NCBI GenBank assembly: GCA_036362985.1
Contig: JAYGXS010000004.1
Coordinates: forward strand, 41,139,907 to 41,203,906
Direction of reading: 5' to 3'
From: Ligula intestinalis
Lineage: Eukaryota > Platyhelminthes > Cestoda > Diphyllobothriidea > Diphyllobothriidae
DNA length: 64,000 bases
The notes beneath the pieces were generated by a model. That model was not told the DNA's origin. It searched no databases and saw only the letters and a list, made by a program, of their open reading frames with translations. A program made the translations under genes and the position numbers. Positions 54,200-64,000 of the stretch are shown here, one piece after another; position 1 is the stretch's first letter, and every line of letters starts with the position of its first letter.

Positions 54200-55400
54200 A
54201 TCTGAGGATAATTTTTCCGAATAACTAATATTACAACCCTATTCAAGTAATTTTTCCGAACCGAACGTACCTTTCAGAATCTCGTTCAATTTTTGACAAA
54301 ATAGCAGATCTGCTGCATTTGAGAGGACTATTAAACGTCAGTCTGCTTATGCCCGTGTATTCACCTAAATCAGAGTTCCCCGCTTGTCCATATCATCATG
54401 TCTTTTTGGCTTTAAATGAGAGCATCCTTAAGAGGGTTTACTCAAAGAACTGTGACTTGCTATGCTTTGGCATGAGGCAAGCCAAATTTTAGTTCCGAAG
54501 GGAAAGATGCCATGTATCTCCGCTCCATCGGCAAGGTCCTATGAACGATCATTAGGTCCTAATCCGAACGCATAAAACAGGCAAACCAAGCGCAGAGCCG
54601 CACCCCTTCAAATTTAGCAAGGATCATCAGCCCACCCGCCGCGAAGATTTCAGACACTCACTATGAAGATTAATCTCTTGAGCAGGCGATCACATACGTT
54701 CGGCCACTGTAAAACATCTACTCAGCATGTACGGTAATATAGACATTCATGCGGTAAATGTGCTCCTTTGGGCTTTGCGTAAATATCAGCTCGCTTCATA
54801 GGAGTACTGATGAAGCTCTCCCAAAAGAGTATCCTTTAGGCAGGAAGGTGCTGAAGAGGGAAAAATTGAAACGATTGGTTTCCTATCTAGTTTAAGATGT
54901 GTGACCCAACAGGGTATAGTGAGAACTCAGGCGGAGTTAATTTCAGCCATTTGCAACATTCAGATCGAGCTTCGGATGGTTAAATGCCCTTATATTTTAA
55001 CTCCCATACTGCCCTTTTTTCTTCTCCATATACCTGCCACCGGGTGCAGCGTATAAATCAGAATCTGGCGCACTGATCAGTACGTGTCATCGGAGGTCAG
55101 AATGAATCTGCAAATAAACAAGCGTGAAATTTCCTCGTCCTGAGAGTCAATCCTCAAAGTAATTGCAGTCATGTTTTATCGATCTGGCCGCTCATTCAGT
55201 TCCGACGTGACGACATTGACACTTCAGATTCACTCGCATTTGTCAGTATTTCTCGCATATTTTTGCCTTCTTTTAACAGTGAGTGAGTCAATATTAGAAC
55301 TCTTAGCCGAAGAAGAAGCAAAGTGGTCGTTGAGACGCCAACTCGTAGCCAAACTAGTAGAACATTTTTCCCTAACTAAATTAATCCGAGTTAAAACGGC
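54200..55400. other. No feature seen
   Basis: No coding or repeat feature recognised. The open frame 55171-55407 has no domain. Confidence 0.4.
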
Positions 55401-55404
55401 AGGT

Positions 55405-55480
55405 TAATACCGGGCTATGGTTGACTGATGATGACCAATAAAGCAACAACAGTCACTCCCATTTCTTTCAGCTCGTATCG
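55405..55480 (+). repeat. SINE body fragment
   Basis: GGTTGACTGATGATGACCAA then TAAAGCAACAACAGTCACTC, a diverged fragment of the SINE body. No tRNA-like head. Confidence 0.4.
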
Positions 55481-55840
55481 TACTCATTTCACAGAATATG
55501 CATAAGTAAACCGCAAAGGTAATATTGTTTTCGAAAATTAGAAAAAAATAAGTCGGATACAAATAAGCGTACCCTGGAATTACCTCGTAAGGTTGCCTGT
55601 AATAGGTAACTGCTGGGTCAATGAGAACCTTATAGGAAATGGAACCTTATATTCCTAGGTATACAATGCGGAAAGGTCGTAGTTGCGTTGCCTGCTTGTT
55701 ATAACGTAGAAAATACACTTTGTGGGGCGCACGCATATTCGTAAGCTAGCGAAAAGTTTTCCCTAACAGTGTTTGGGCCTAGAAGCACATTTTTGAAAAC
55801 TCTGTCTTGGTGAGGTTGAAGATTGCAATAGACTAGTGAT

Positions 55841-56334
55841 AGAAGAAGTCAAGACGTTCTCTGGGACCAGGAGTGTATTTGTCCGACGTTTCGAACTCTC
55901 CCGTGAGCTCATTGTCAAGGAATAAAAAACGTACAGCTCACAGTGCAATTAAGTCGGTTCTGCCGGGATTGACCTCTGCCCTTGACCTCTTTTCTCGATC
56001 TGCTCGCGCAGCGCGAGGTAGGCATCAGGAAGCTCGAAATGCCTGTTAATTGATTCCGCGCGTGAATGCCAGGCTTCCTGCAGCAGGCGTGAAGTTCGGT
56101 CGTCTGACTGACCCAGTATTCACACGCGTTCGAAGTCGAAGCTGTGTCCTGGCATGGATGCGTGGGCGGCCACCAGGGAATTCTTGTCATTCCTTTGCAC
56201 GGCGAGGTCATGCTGGTGCATTCTCGTGAGGGCTCGTTTGCCATTTTCACCAACATAATGAAAATGAACTCGTGGGATAGTCCGAAACGTCGGACAAATA
56301 CACTCTTGGTCCCAGAGAACGTCTTAACTTCTAT
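55841..56334 (-). mobile_element. Penelope-like element fragment with inverted terminal repeats
   Basis: Arms 55841-55915 and 56260-56334 are inverted copies sharing AAGACGTTCTCTGGGACCA, GAGTGTATTTGTCCGACGTT and TCG. Between them lies the 3' part of a Penelope open reading frame, the GIY-YIG endonuclease. This copy explains the GAAACGTC terminal motif found at many other places in the window. Confidence 0.75.
55949..56257 (-). pseudogene. Penelope GIY-YIG endonuclease, C-terminal half, one internal stop
   Basis: 103 codons read YVGENGKRALTRMHQHDLAV, SLVAAHASMPGHSFDF, then a TGA, ILGQSDDRTSRLLQEAWHSR, ESINRHFELPDAYLALRE and a terminal stop. The YVGE start is the second half (YIG) of the GIY-YIG motif. 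The R-x-x-x-H and the ...SRLLQEAWHS...SINRH block are typical of Penelope endonucleases. The GIY half is missing, cut off by the terminal repeat. One in-frame TGA disables it. Confidence 0.82.
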
Positions 56335-57279
56335 TCAGTTACCTGGGCTCCGCATATTCTCGACCATTCAGACTAAGGATAATATAAGTTGCAGGATTAA
56401 ACCACGACCTCAGTGCTACATAGTTACAGACGATTTCCAAATAATGCCATTCAGCAGGGTGGAGGTGGTAACATGTAATTGCAGCATCTCCATTGTTGCG
56501 AGTGCTGCAAGCAAATTTTCTAAATTTGTAAATGTTTCATTATTTTCCCCATACCAGTGGGAACGCATTTACGAAAACTTATAAATAATAATGAATAACA
56601 TTGGGCATGTGAAGTACTTAAAAGAACTATAAGAAGTACTGAGAGTTTGTTAAGAAAAATAAAATTTTCTCGACAATTCCCAGCTTGTGAAGACTTCAAA
56701 AATAGCTATAAATTAGAACAATAAATCTTAATAGTTTGTTAAGTATAAAACTTCAAGAAACTAATTTCTTTATACAAAAAGAACTTGTCTTTAAACAAAC
56801 TATTTTGTTAATATGGTAATTAGTCCTTTCCTGTTTATTGAATATCATGGAATAAAGTCTGCCTTCATTTTGCTAAATTGACATGTTTTTATTCATACGT
56901 TTACTTACTGTCCGTTTGTTCGACGCTTACATCAAACCCTTTAAAATAAGATATAACTAACGCAGCATTTACCGAAAAAACGAGTTTTCGGATATTATTT
57001 CCTATGCAGGTGGCCATGTTGTTAAAATTTAGAAATGCTTTAAAGCAGCAAACCATATTTTCGAGCATACAACACGTCTACTAGATACCACGCATATTGT
57101 TATTCCTAAGATTAATAAAAAAAAGGTTTCCATAATAGGTTACCTCTTTAAAGTGATTTTATTGGATATTTAGCTGATGAGCGTTTGCGTATCTTAACTT
57201 TTTCCAAGATAATCTCACAGTGAAATTGCAGACTTTCAACAATTTATTGAATTTATCTGAATAAAAACGATTAAATTTG

Positions 57280-57970
57280 ACTGGAGATGAAAGAACATAC
57301 CTTTTTATTGAAAGCAAATAATTTTCCGCTCATGAAGATTTATTCTACGATTCGTAATGAACGTACAAACGCAAAAAACAGACCACGTTTATTACCATTT
57401 TTTGAAATACTTATTATTCTTTTGCCTATTTGGTTTCTAGAGAACACTTACGCGGAACCTCTTGTTCACAAAAAAACTATATTTCTACATGACTTACGTT
57501 CAATAAAGCATTCTAAAGGCTGTCTGCGGAGTAACATGTAGGAACTTTGTTTACGCGTACGACCAGCAACGCGGTAAAAGAAAATGTCCTACAAATAACT
57601 TTTTGTTGCTGCATTTTTATGCCAAAAAACTTCACAGAATAGCTAAATATAATTTTTTAAACTTCTAGCGCTGCTTGTTTCTGAAAATAAATGCGATTCC
57701 TTAGACTTCGCTTACGTTCCATTTGATCAACTTGGCGCAAACTTTTCCAGTACTAAAATGGATTATTATTCAACCTTTTTTTAATAATTATGAAATTCTT
57801 CCTTAGCACAATGTAAATTAGAAGAACGCTTCGTCCTCTCTTTCCTTATGGTATACGAAATTCCATTCATATAAACATTACCGTGATTTAGCAAAAATGA
57901 GAGCCTATTTGCCCAAAAAACTTTAAATAAGAGGGTAGTTTTCCAAACCATTTTCATTATTAAATCCACT
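57280..57970. repeat. Weak inverted pair of AT-rich segments
   Basis: The + strand frame at 57287 (IYSTIRNERTNAK) and the - strand frame at 57969 (GISYTIRKERTKR) resemble each other, suggesting inverted copies of one repeat about 400 bp apart. Low similarity. Confidence 0.3.
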
Positions 57971-58074
57971 CACTTGATTAAAATAACCTGCCCAGATATA
58001 CGCTAAATTATCAAGTTAAATTTCGTCCTGAAATTTTTTGGCAGGATTCGCAGAACTGTACTGTAATATCTCGT

Positions 58075-58200
58075 CTCCCGACATGTTAGCCTGGGGTCAA
58101 GAAAAGCGGGAGCGAAATCGGGCGCAGGCGATTGGTGCGGTGTGAGCCTGCGTATGGGCGTGCCCACCTTTAACCCCATGTGCATGGTATTGGTTATGCC
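58075..58200 (+). repeat. Dispersed repeat family R1, copy C (partial)
   Basis: GGTCAAGAAAAGCGGGAGCG then AATCGGGCGCAGGCG match copy B at 27565-27600. Confidence 0.5.
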
Positions 58201-58599
58201 TGTACATTTCTAATAACGCCCACACTGCCCCGATCTGAACCCCGTGTTGGTACATGAAGTCTACCGCGTGGCACGTTTCAGAGGTGCGTAATCACAGCAG
58301 TATACTAACGAAGGTGAACTAACTGGATTGGCTTATTTCTTTAAGGAGATATTTCGAGGTTTGCATATTAACGTGACAGAGATTAGACGAAAACCTCAAT
58401 GCTTTTAAATGGTCTTTAGGTTATTTATAGGCTTTTGTTAAGGAAAATTCAATTTTAAACAGCATAGCACATGTAGTTTTTCACTACTTATTTCTTTATG
58501 TAGTAGTATGTGCGTTAATGTAGTAATAGAAGCCACAGGAATCAAATTAGTAGTATCAACTGAATAATGGTTCTTTTTATAGGCAGCAGCTAATGTTTC

Positions 58600-58890
58600 C
58601 CTAATCCTGCCCCATTCTCAGCCTGCTCACTAATTGGTCATGACTTTAACGCACATGGGCATTATTTTTGTAAAGTAAACTCGCAATCAGCAAAAATACT
58701 CCACAAAACATTTCAACAGTTCTTTTCCCTGGATGCTTGCCAAAATAACCTCTAACTTTGATGCTAACCAAAATGGAGTTCTTCGGAAGTCATTTGCATA
58801 GACCTGTTTGGTTTCCAGCTATTACTGTCAGGCACAATAAGCGATAATAATGCCCCAAAAGGATTTGCCTTGAAGACCCTTGTGTAGGTA
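58600..58890 (+). pseudogene. LINE endonuclease relic
   Basis: A + strand reading gives LIGHDFNAHGHYFCK, a form of the G-D-F-N-A-H endonuclease motif, then ILHKTFQQFFSL, and after stops SSSEVICIDLF, where S-x-x-D-L is expected. Heavily decayed. Different lineage from LINE-A and LINE-B. Confidence 0.45.
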
Positions 58891-59229
58891 GTGCCTCAGA
58901 ATTGAAAAAACGTAAGTCAGTTGGGGTTGGGGCTCTCGTTCTTAATGAAAGTTTTTTCTCCCATTTTATGCCACGTTTGAGATTATTGTTCTATCCCCTT
59001 TTGTTAACCTTTAATTTATTTTGTAATTTTATCAATTCTATAATCAGTATATTCGTTGGGGGATTTAATTCGTGCCACTTTGTTAAAACTATTTTAACAA
59101 GTACTACATTCAGATAGATATAGCGGGAACACATGTATTGTAAGTTATTTGAGCTAAACTGTCTTATTTAGTTGACGACATTAGGTTGAAGAGAATATGG
59201 AAAACCCTATGGTAAAAAGGTGCACTTGT

Positions 59230-60175
59230 AGGAGGCATTGTTTTTTGTTTTAAGCTGAAAAAATGGCTACTGAAGTGCATCATTCACCTGAGGACGCTTA
59301 TGATGAAAAGGACAGCTCTGGAAAAAAAATCATGCCGGAAATGGGTTGAACTCTCGAAAATTGTGATTTTTACATAGAAGGCAGAGGAGTTTAAGTTCCA
59401 CCGGAAAAAGCTCAAAATAAAGATTGTTAAAGCCTATTCCGTCGTGGTCCATGTCAGAGACTCAAGAAGATGTCAGCAGTATGAAAAGTTAATGACCTTA
59501 CTAGTGGCAAACATTTACATAAACTTTAAAGAATACAAGAACAAACATTTTGGTGCCATATCAACTGACTGAAGGACTACAATATAAACATATCAAATAA
59601 CACTTTCACTGCACTATTTTTTGCTTCGAATCCTGATGGAGGACAAAAAATATATGCATACGATAATTGTGAGAGTTAAAACCCTAAAACCTCAAAGCAG
59701 AATATTCCTGGTAGAAAATCATGCCTTTTTTATCTGATCAGACCAAAAAGGATAAGTGTACTATGAGTTTTTGAAGTAACCTGAACCTATTATTTTTGAG
59801 TGGCACCAATCACAATGAAGAAATTTTAGGTGAGCCCTAAACAGATGAAGGCCATAATACACTGAGAGCCACTATGACGAGCTTATGCACTTTGAAAACG
59901 CTAGAACGTGTATCACACAACAAACAAACGAGAACGTTGGAGACCGTTTGCTAGAAACATTTACATCGTCCGCCGTACTCACCAGATATCGCTCCATCAG
60001 ACTATTGTTTTGGTCGATGCAATAGGGCTCTCATGAACAGTGTTTTAATTCCAGTGCAGAATTCAGATAGAGACTCAAACAATTGATTGTATCATAAAGA
60101 TGAACAGTTGTTCTATCACACAATTAACTTTTTACCTCACAGTTTAGAAAAGCAGATCTGATGATGAGTAGTAAT
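59230..60175 (+). pseudogene. Mariner-family transposase relic, copy 1
   Basis: Broken + strand readings follow the order of a mariner transposase: VPYQLTEG (59550), KIYAYDNCE (59650), FLK-PEPIIFE, YTESHYDELMHFENART (mariner HDNARPH region, Asp changed), HRPPYSPDIAPSDYCF (59970, the third-Asp motif intact) and KDEQLFYHTINFLPHSLEKQ near the end (60090). Stops and frameshifts are frequent. TIRs were not located. Mariner elements move by cut-and-paste using a D,D34D enzyme. Confidence 0.8.
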
Positions 60176-61480
60176 TTAAATCAACTATAAACTATAGTTA
60201 CTGTAAAAAAGCTCTCATTTCTTTCATAAAAGCGCTAAGAAATTGTTTGTCACACCCAGTGTGTTTTTAAAGTTTCATCACTCTATTTTTCCCTTAATGT
60301 TACTGGAGTATCTATTTTGTTTACTAGCAGTTCTGATCAAACACAGAGAGAGAGAGAGGATTCAGCACGGATCATTTCCTCAACGGTTGCTCGCCTTGCA
60401 GGCATTGTCTCTGATGTGTGGGATAGTAAGAGGATTTCAAAAATCTGAAAATGGCCCCCGCACGGACTTTATGCGCACAATAATTTGCTAATCGCCACTT
60501 AAAAGATAACCATCCACACACTATTTGTGTCGAAATAAAATTGCTTTATTTATTGTTTTTTTCTTCTCTGCGTCTCGAGCATCATTTTGTTACGCCGCAT
60601 AGTGACCCTATAGAACCACCAGTTTTCTGATAGCCAGCATCTTACATGAAACAGACATGTCAAAAAATGCAATTGTATTTCAAGTGGCTAGATGCGAAAA
60701 AAACAAAATAACTCCGGCTCAATATGAGGGTATCGAGGACCAGTGGGGTAGATTCACCTGACTACAACTTAAGGTCACCTGATACCGTTCGAAACACAAC
60801 AACTTGAACTGCCGCTGTCCTGCAGAGGAACTGTGGTGATTTAAACGCCGGTTTTTTTTGATGGCAAAACAGATTTGCACTGCATCCGCTTCATTCGGCG
60901 CCAATGGCAACAGTGTTTCGATGGCAAGACAGCGTTGAGATGACCTTATATTTCCACGCTCAGCTAATCAGGCCTAGGTGTATACATTTCTGGCCTACCA
61001 ACCCTAATTCAATAGTAGAGCTTTGGGCATGCTTGGCTGACTGGGTATGTACAACTGTTAACTATGCGATTTCCAGTGAAGAATCTAGATATATATAGGG
61101 GACAAGCATGTTCCCTTTATTGCTCAATAAGCACCCTTGCCGCAGGGGAAAAAAATTCGAAGGCGTCAGCCACCAAGTAGGAGCTATATTTTTTCGTCGC
61201 TTTTCATCTGAGGAGACAGCGAAGGGCGACTTTTTAGTCCAACATGATTGCATACATTGCAACTAGGCGAATTTGGTTTATTCTAACGGAACTCAAACTG
61301 CAACATATCCCTTCCGGGTGCCTAATACCTTGCCCTACACAATGCTTATCTGTTTCAGTTCGCCTTCGAACACGCCCAAGTAGAGCGGTGTTATAAAGTC
61401 ACTTATCGGGTGGATGCTTTGTTATAGGCGCAGAACACGGTCGAATTAAGTCTCCACAGGGGGAGTGTACGGCAGTCAGT
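60176..61480. other. No feature seen
   Basis: Apart from a short (GA)n at ~60344-60358, nothing was recognised. Confidence 0.4.
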
Positions 61481-62350
61481 TTTGTTGTATAGCATATCCG
61501 CACGAGACCGACACGAGGCGAATGGGCATCCCCTGTGTAGGCGTGTGTTCGTGCGAATGGTTCACTTTCGAACCTCTCATTCTAACGCACCGTACTCACG
61601 CACTGACGCACTTTGGGAGGAAGCACAAGTAATAGTAGCAGAAGACGACTACGACGACGACGGCTACGACGGGAGGGAGAAGTCGGAAGGAAAGGAGACT
61701 CCGGGAAGGGGGCGGGTGGTGTGCGAAGACAGAGACATGGGTACACACACACACACTGGTGAAAGCGGAAGTTAACAAGCCTGCTTGTCTGTGAGCACAA
61801 TACGTGTTTGGTGGTCTCGTGCCGTCGGCCTCTCACCTGCCGTTCGTCTAGCCACCTCCGTCCCCCCCCACTTTCGTCCGTCGGCTTTTCTTACCTCGAA
61901 CAGCCCACCTTCCTCCCTCCCTCCCTCCAAAATTCCTCCGTGAAGTCGCTCAGGTTGCTTCGCTTTCCACGACACAGCCAAGCAAACATGTGGATGCATC
62001 GGCTTCCTGTTTTCGGCAGCCGTAAGAGGACGTCGGGGAATGAAGAATGCTGGAGGGGGGGGGGTTGGCGGAGGGTCGGGAGTGCTGCATAGTTAGATGT
62101 GCTCTGCAACTTTCTCGCTCTGACGCCTGATCTCCTGAAAGGCGAATCCGGGACGGAAGGAGGTATAGAAAAGGATTAAGAAGAGCAGGGGCGGGGTGGA
62201 GAGAAAGGAGGAGGAATATAAAAACGCGTGAGAAGAATGAGGGTGAGGGGAGGAAGTTGATTGCTTCTTCACTTGGACTGCGCTCTTTAGCCTGACAAAC
62301 AGTGACTTCCACCTCTCTCCTCGAACTCCTCGGGCCGAAAAAAACGGGCT
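61480..62350. other. GC-rich block
   Basis: GC-rich with (AC)n at ~61743-61758, (CCCT)n at ~61910-61927 and a G run at ~62057. Open frames on both strands reflect composition. Confidence 0.4.
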
Positions 62351-63119
62351 AGAACAGTGAGGAGAGGGTCGGTTAATGGTGCCAAAAGCACTTCAGGTCA
62401 TTACGAAGCTACTGTCAGACCTGAGTGAGAGGCCAAAACGGTCAGGTCTTGCTTTTTGACATTGTTACAAAGTAATGTCTCATGCTAATTGGCGGTGGTG
62501 GAGCTCCTAGTGTTGCTCGGCACTTTCGAGGAATGATTCAAAGAAAACCGCTTTGATGGACCACCGCAAATTGCGGCCTTCGTCACCTTCCTTAAGGAGT
62601 GAGTGTAGCACAGGCAACTTGCGTGTGGATTGGCGTATATTAAGAAAGACTTGTGCAACATCTGCTGCATTCTCTCTTCCCTCACCCCCACCTTCCTGTT
62701 CCGAGAAAGAGAGATTGTCAAGATGACCCAAGTGGCGCACGAGCAGAGAACTTGACAAAACATAACAGCCCGTATATCCACGCCACACACCACCTAGTCC
62801 ACACTAAATTTGCTGGACTAATGTAAGGCGATTGATATGTCATCGTTGTGAGACTGCAATCGAGGCCAGGTTGACAAGGAATCTTTGCATTCCGCCTCCT
62901 TTTCCTGAGAAGGACCGATTTATCTCTTTCGTCGGCAAAATGCCAAGCCACCCCCAACGCTGTCATTCGGTTCCTGTGTTCTAATTGTACGGAAGAGGTT
63001 GGGGCATTTGGCTTCTACCTAAGAGGTCGCAGGTAGCTGAATGATAAAAAGAAAAGTGTACAGCCATATGCGAGTCTCTTTGTTCAGAACCCGCATTTTT
63101 GCATGGAATGCTGGCCAAA

Positions 63120-63370
63120 AATGAACCATTTACGATAATCCTCAACTTAAAAATAATGAAAAATCCCGGTCAATTCTTAAGGTCAGCGCCAAGACAGAAT
63201 GTTACCGAAGTCAGAACACAAGGGAATACTGCACTATGACTTTCGGAGGCCACATGAACTATTATTTTTGAGCGATATCGATCACAATGAGTCAGTTTTA
63301 GTTAAGTTCTGTAAGTAAAATGACCCGAATACAACGGAAGATACTATAAGGAGATTATATGCAAGTTGAA
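63120..63370 (+). pseudogene. Mariner-family relic, copy 2 (fragment)
   Basis: Homologous to 59650-59900: it shares TTTACGATAATCCTC (YDN region) and then CTATTATTTTTGAGCGATATCGATCACAATGA-type sequence, with ACTATTATTTTTGAG against CTATTATTTTTGAG in copy 1. Further reading gives PEYNGRYYKEII, where copy 1 has YTESHYDELM. The start and end of the element are missing. Confidence 0.65.
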
Positions 63371-63394
63371 TATTGGCAAAATCGACAAGGGAGA

Positions 63395-63460
63395 CTGGAA
63401 TGACTTGTTGATGACGGTTAGTAAGTCAAAAATGGTCATCAAAGTTTCTCATATCTTTGT
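63395..63460 (+). repeat. SINE body fragment
   Basis: TGACTTGTTGATGACGGTTA, GTAAGTCAAAAATGGTCATC: body of the SINE family, directly after mariner copy 2. Head not found. Confidence 0.5.
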
Positions 63461-63917
63461 CAGTCATGTACCTCTGTCAATAATACCCAGGCAGCGGCAG
63501 ATTTTCGAAACTACGCCCAAATTTAGTCTAGTGATAGTGAGATCCAAGTGGACTACGGCGGAGCACAAAGTCAACAAAGATCCCCCTAAGCACCCATCTG
63601 GTTTCTCCTTTAGGGACGTGCACTTTTCAGGCTTATCCAAAAGCTGCCTGCGCGTACACACTTACGGAGAGCGAGAACGAGTGAGAGTACGAGGATGACG
63701 TCGGGAGAACATAAGCGAAAACAGAAGTACAGAGAACACAAAACGCATTCGGCAGGTACATTTCGTGCGGGTGCGTACGAGCCTGAGAGTCAAGATTATC
63801 CTTCCCTTTTGCACCAGTCTAAAGTACAGTCGACCAAATATACGATTGAAGTACTGGCGTGGTCTTCCGTAAGAAAAGGCAGGTCAGGAGTGCTTTCCTT
63901 TGACCCAATCCCCCTCT

Positions 63918-63965
63918 GCACTCACCCACCCACCCACCCACACACTCACACACACACACACACCC
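63918..63965. repeat. (CCCA)n/(CA)n microsatellite
   Basis: Consecutive CCCA units followed by CA units near the window end. Confidence 0.9.
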
Positions 63966-64000
63966 AGCGACTGCACATACTTCCGCGGCGGACGCTGCAA

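Noticed and set aside
1..64000. CRISPR arrays, bacterial operons, rRNA genes, telomere repeats
   Set aside because: None seen; tandem repeats here are simple microsatellites, and gene structure is eukaryotic.

Overview
This is an animal nuclear genome window: coding exons are short and sit inside long introns with GT..AG borders, and most of the sequence is decayed transposable elements. The kinds of element present (CR1/jockey-like LINEs, Penelope-like elements, mariner, Helitron, tRNA-derived SINEs), together with a cluster of 37-43 nt introns, fit a large-genome flatworm, possibly a diphyllobothriid-type tapeworm. That assignment is inference; nothing seen here fixes the species.

Two host genes can be supported. 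On the + strand, nine exons between 10718 and 26776 join without any phase conflict into a 405-residue protein with the full architecture of DNAAF4 (DYX1C1), a cytoplasmic dynein-arm assembly factor: a CS domain, a charged helix, a conserved FTPRVFPT block and C-terminal TPRs. On the - strand, two exons (42854-42641 and 36387-35759) join in phase to give a BEN DNA-binding domain followed by a Ser/Gly/Pro-rich tail. Its upstream exons were not found.

Layout. 1-4160: degenerate + strand LINE. 4165-8660: degenerate - strand CR1-like LINE, tail to tail with the first. 8.68-10.7 kb: a tRNA-like sequence, a 267-bp inverted-repeat element and a Penelope end. 10.7-26.8 kb: DNAAF4, whose introns carry a SINE mosaic, a 420-bp palindrome, a Helitron replicase relic, a 519-bp TIR element, a Penelope endonuclease fragment and a 1-kb palindrome. 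27-35 kb: intergenic, with SINE copies and AT-rich repeats. 35-43 kb: the BEN gene, with a GC/CpG-rich block in its intron. 43-64 kb: possibly upstream region of the BEN gene, with more SINEs, a near-perfect 54-bp hairpin, a 74-bp TGA tract, several GC-rich blocks, a Penelope GIY-YIG relic, a LINE endonuclease relic and two related mariner relics.

No rRNA, CRISPR, bacterial operon or intact transposon was seen. The host genes are read from splice-phase consistency plus recognisable domains. The repeats are read from internal comparison of copies and recognisable protein motifs. Boundaries of decayed elements are approximate.
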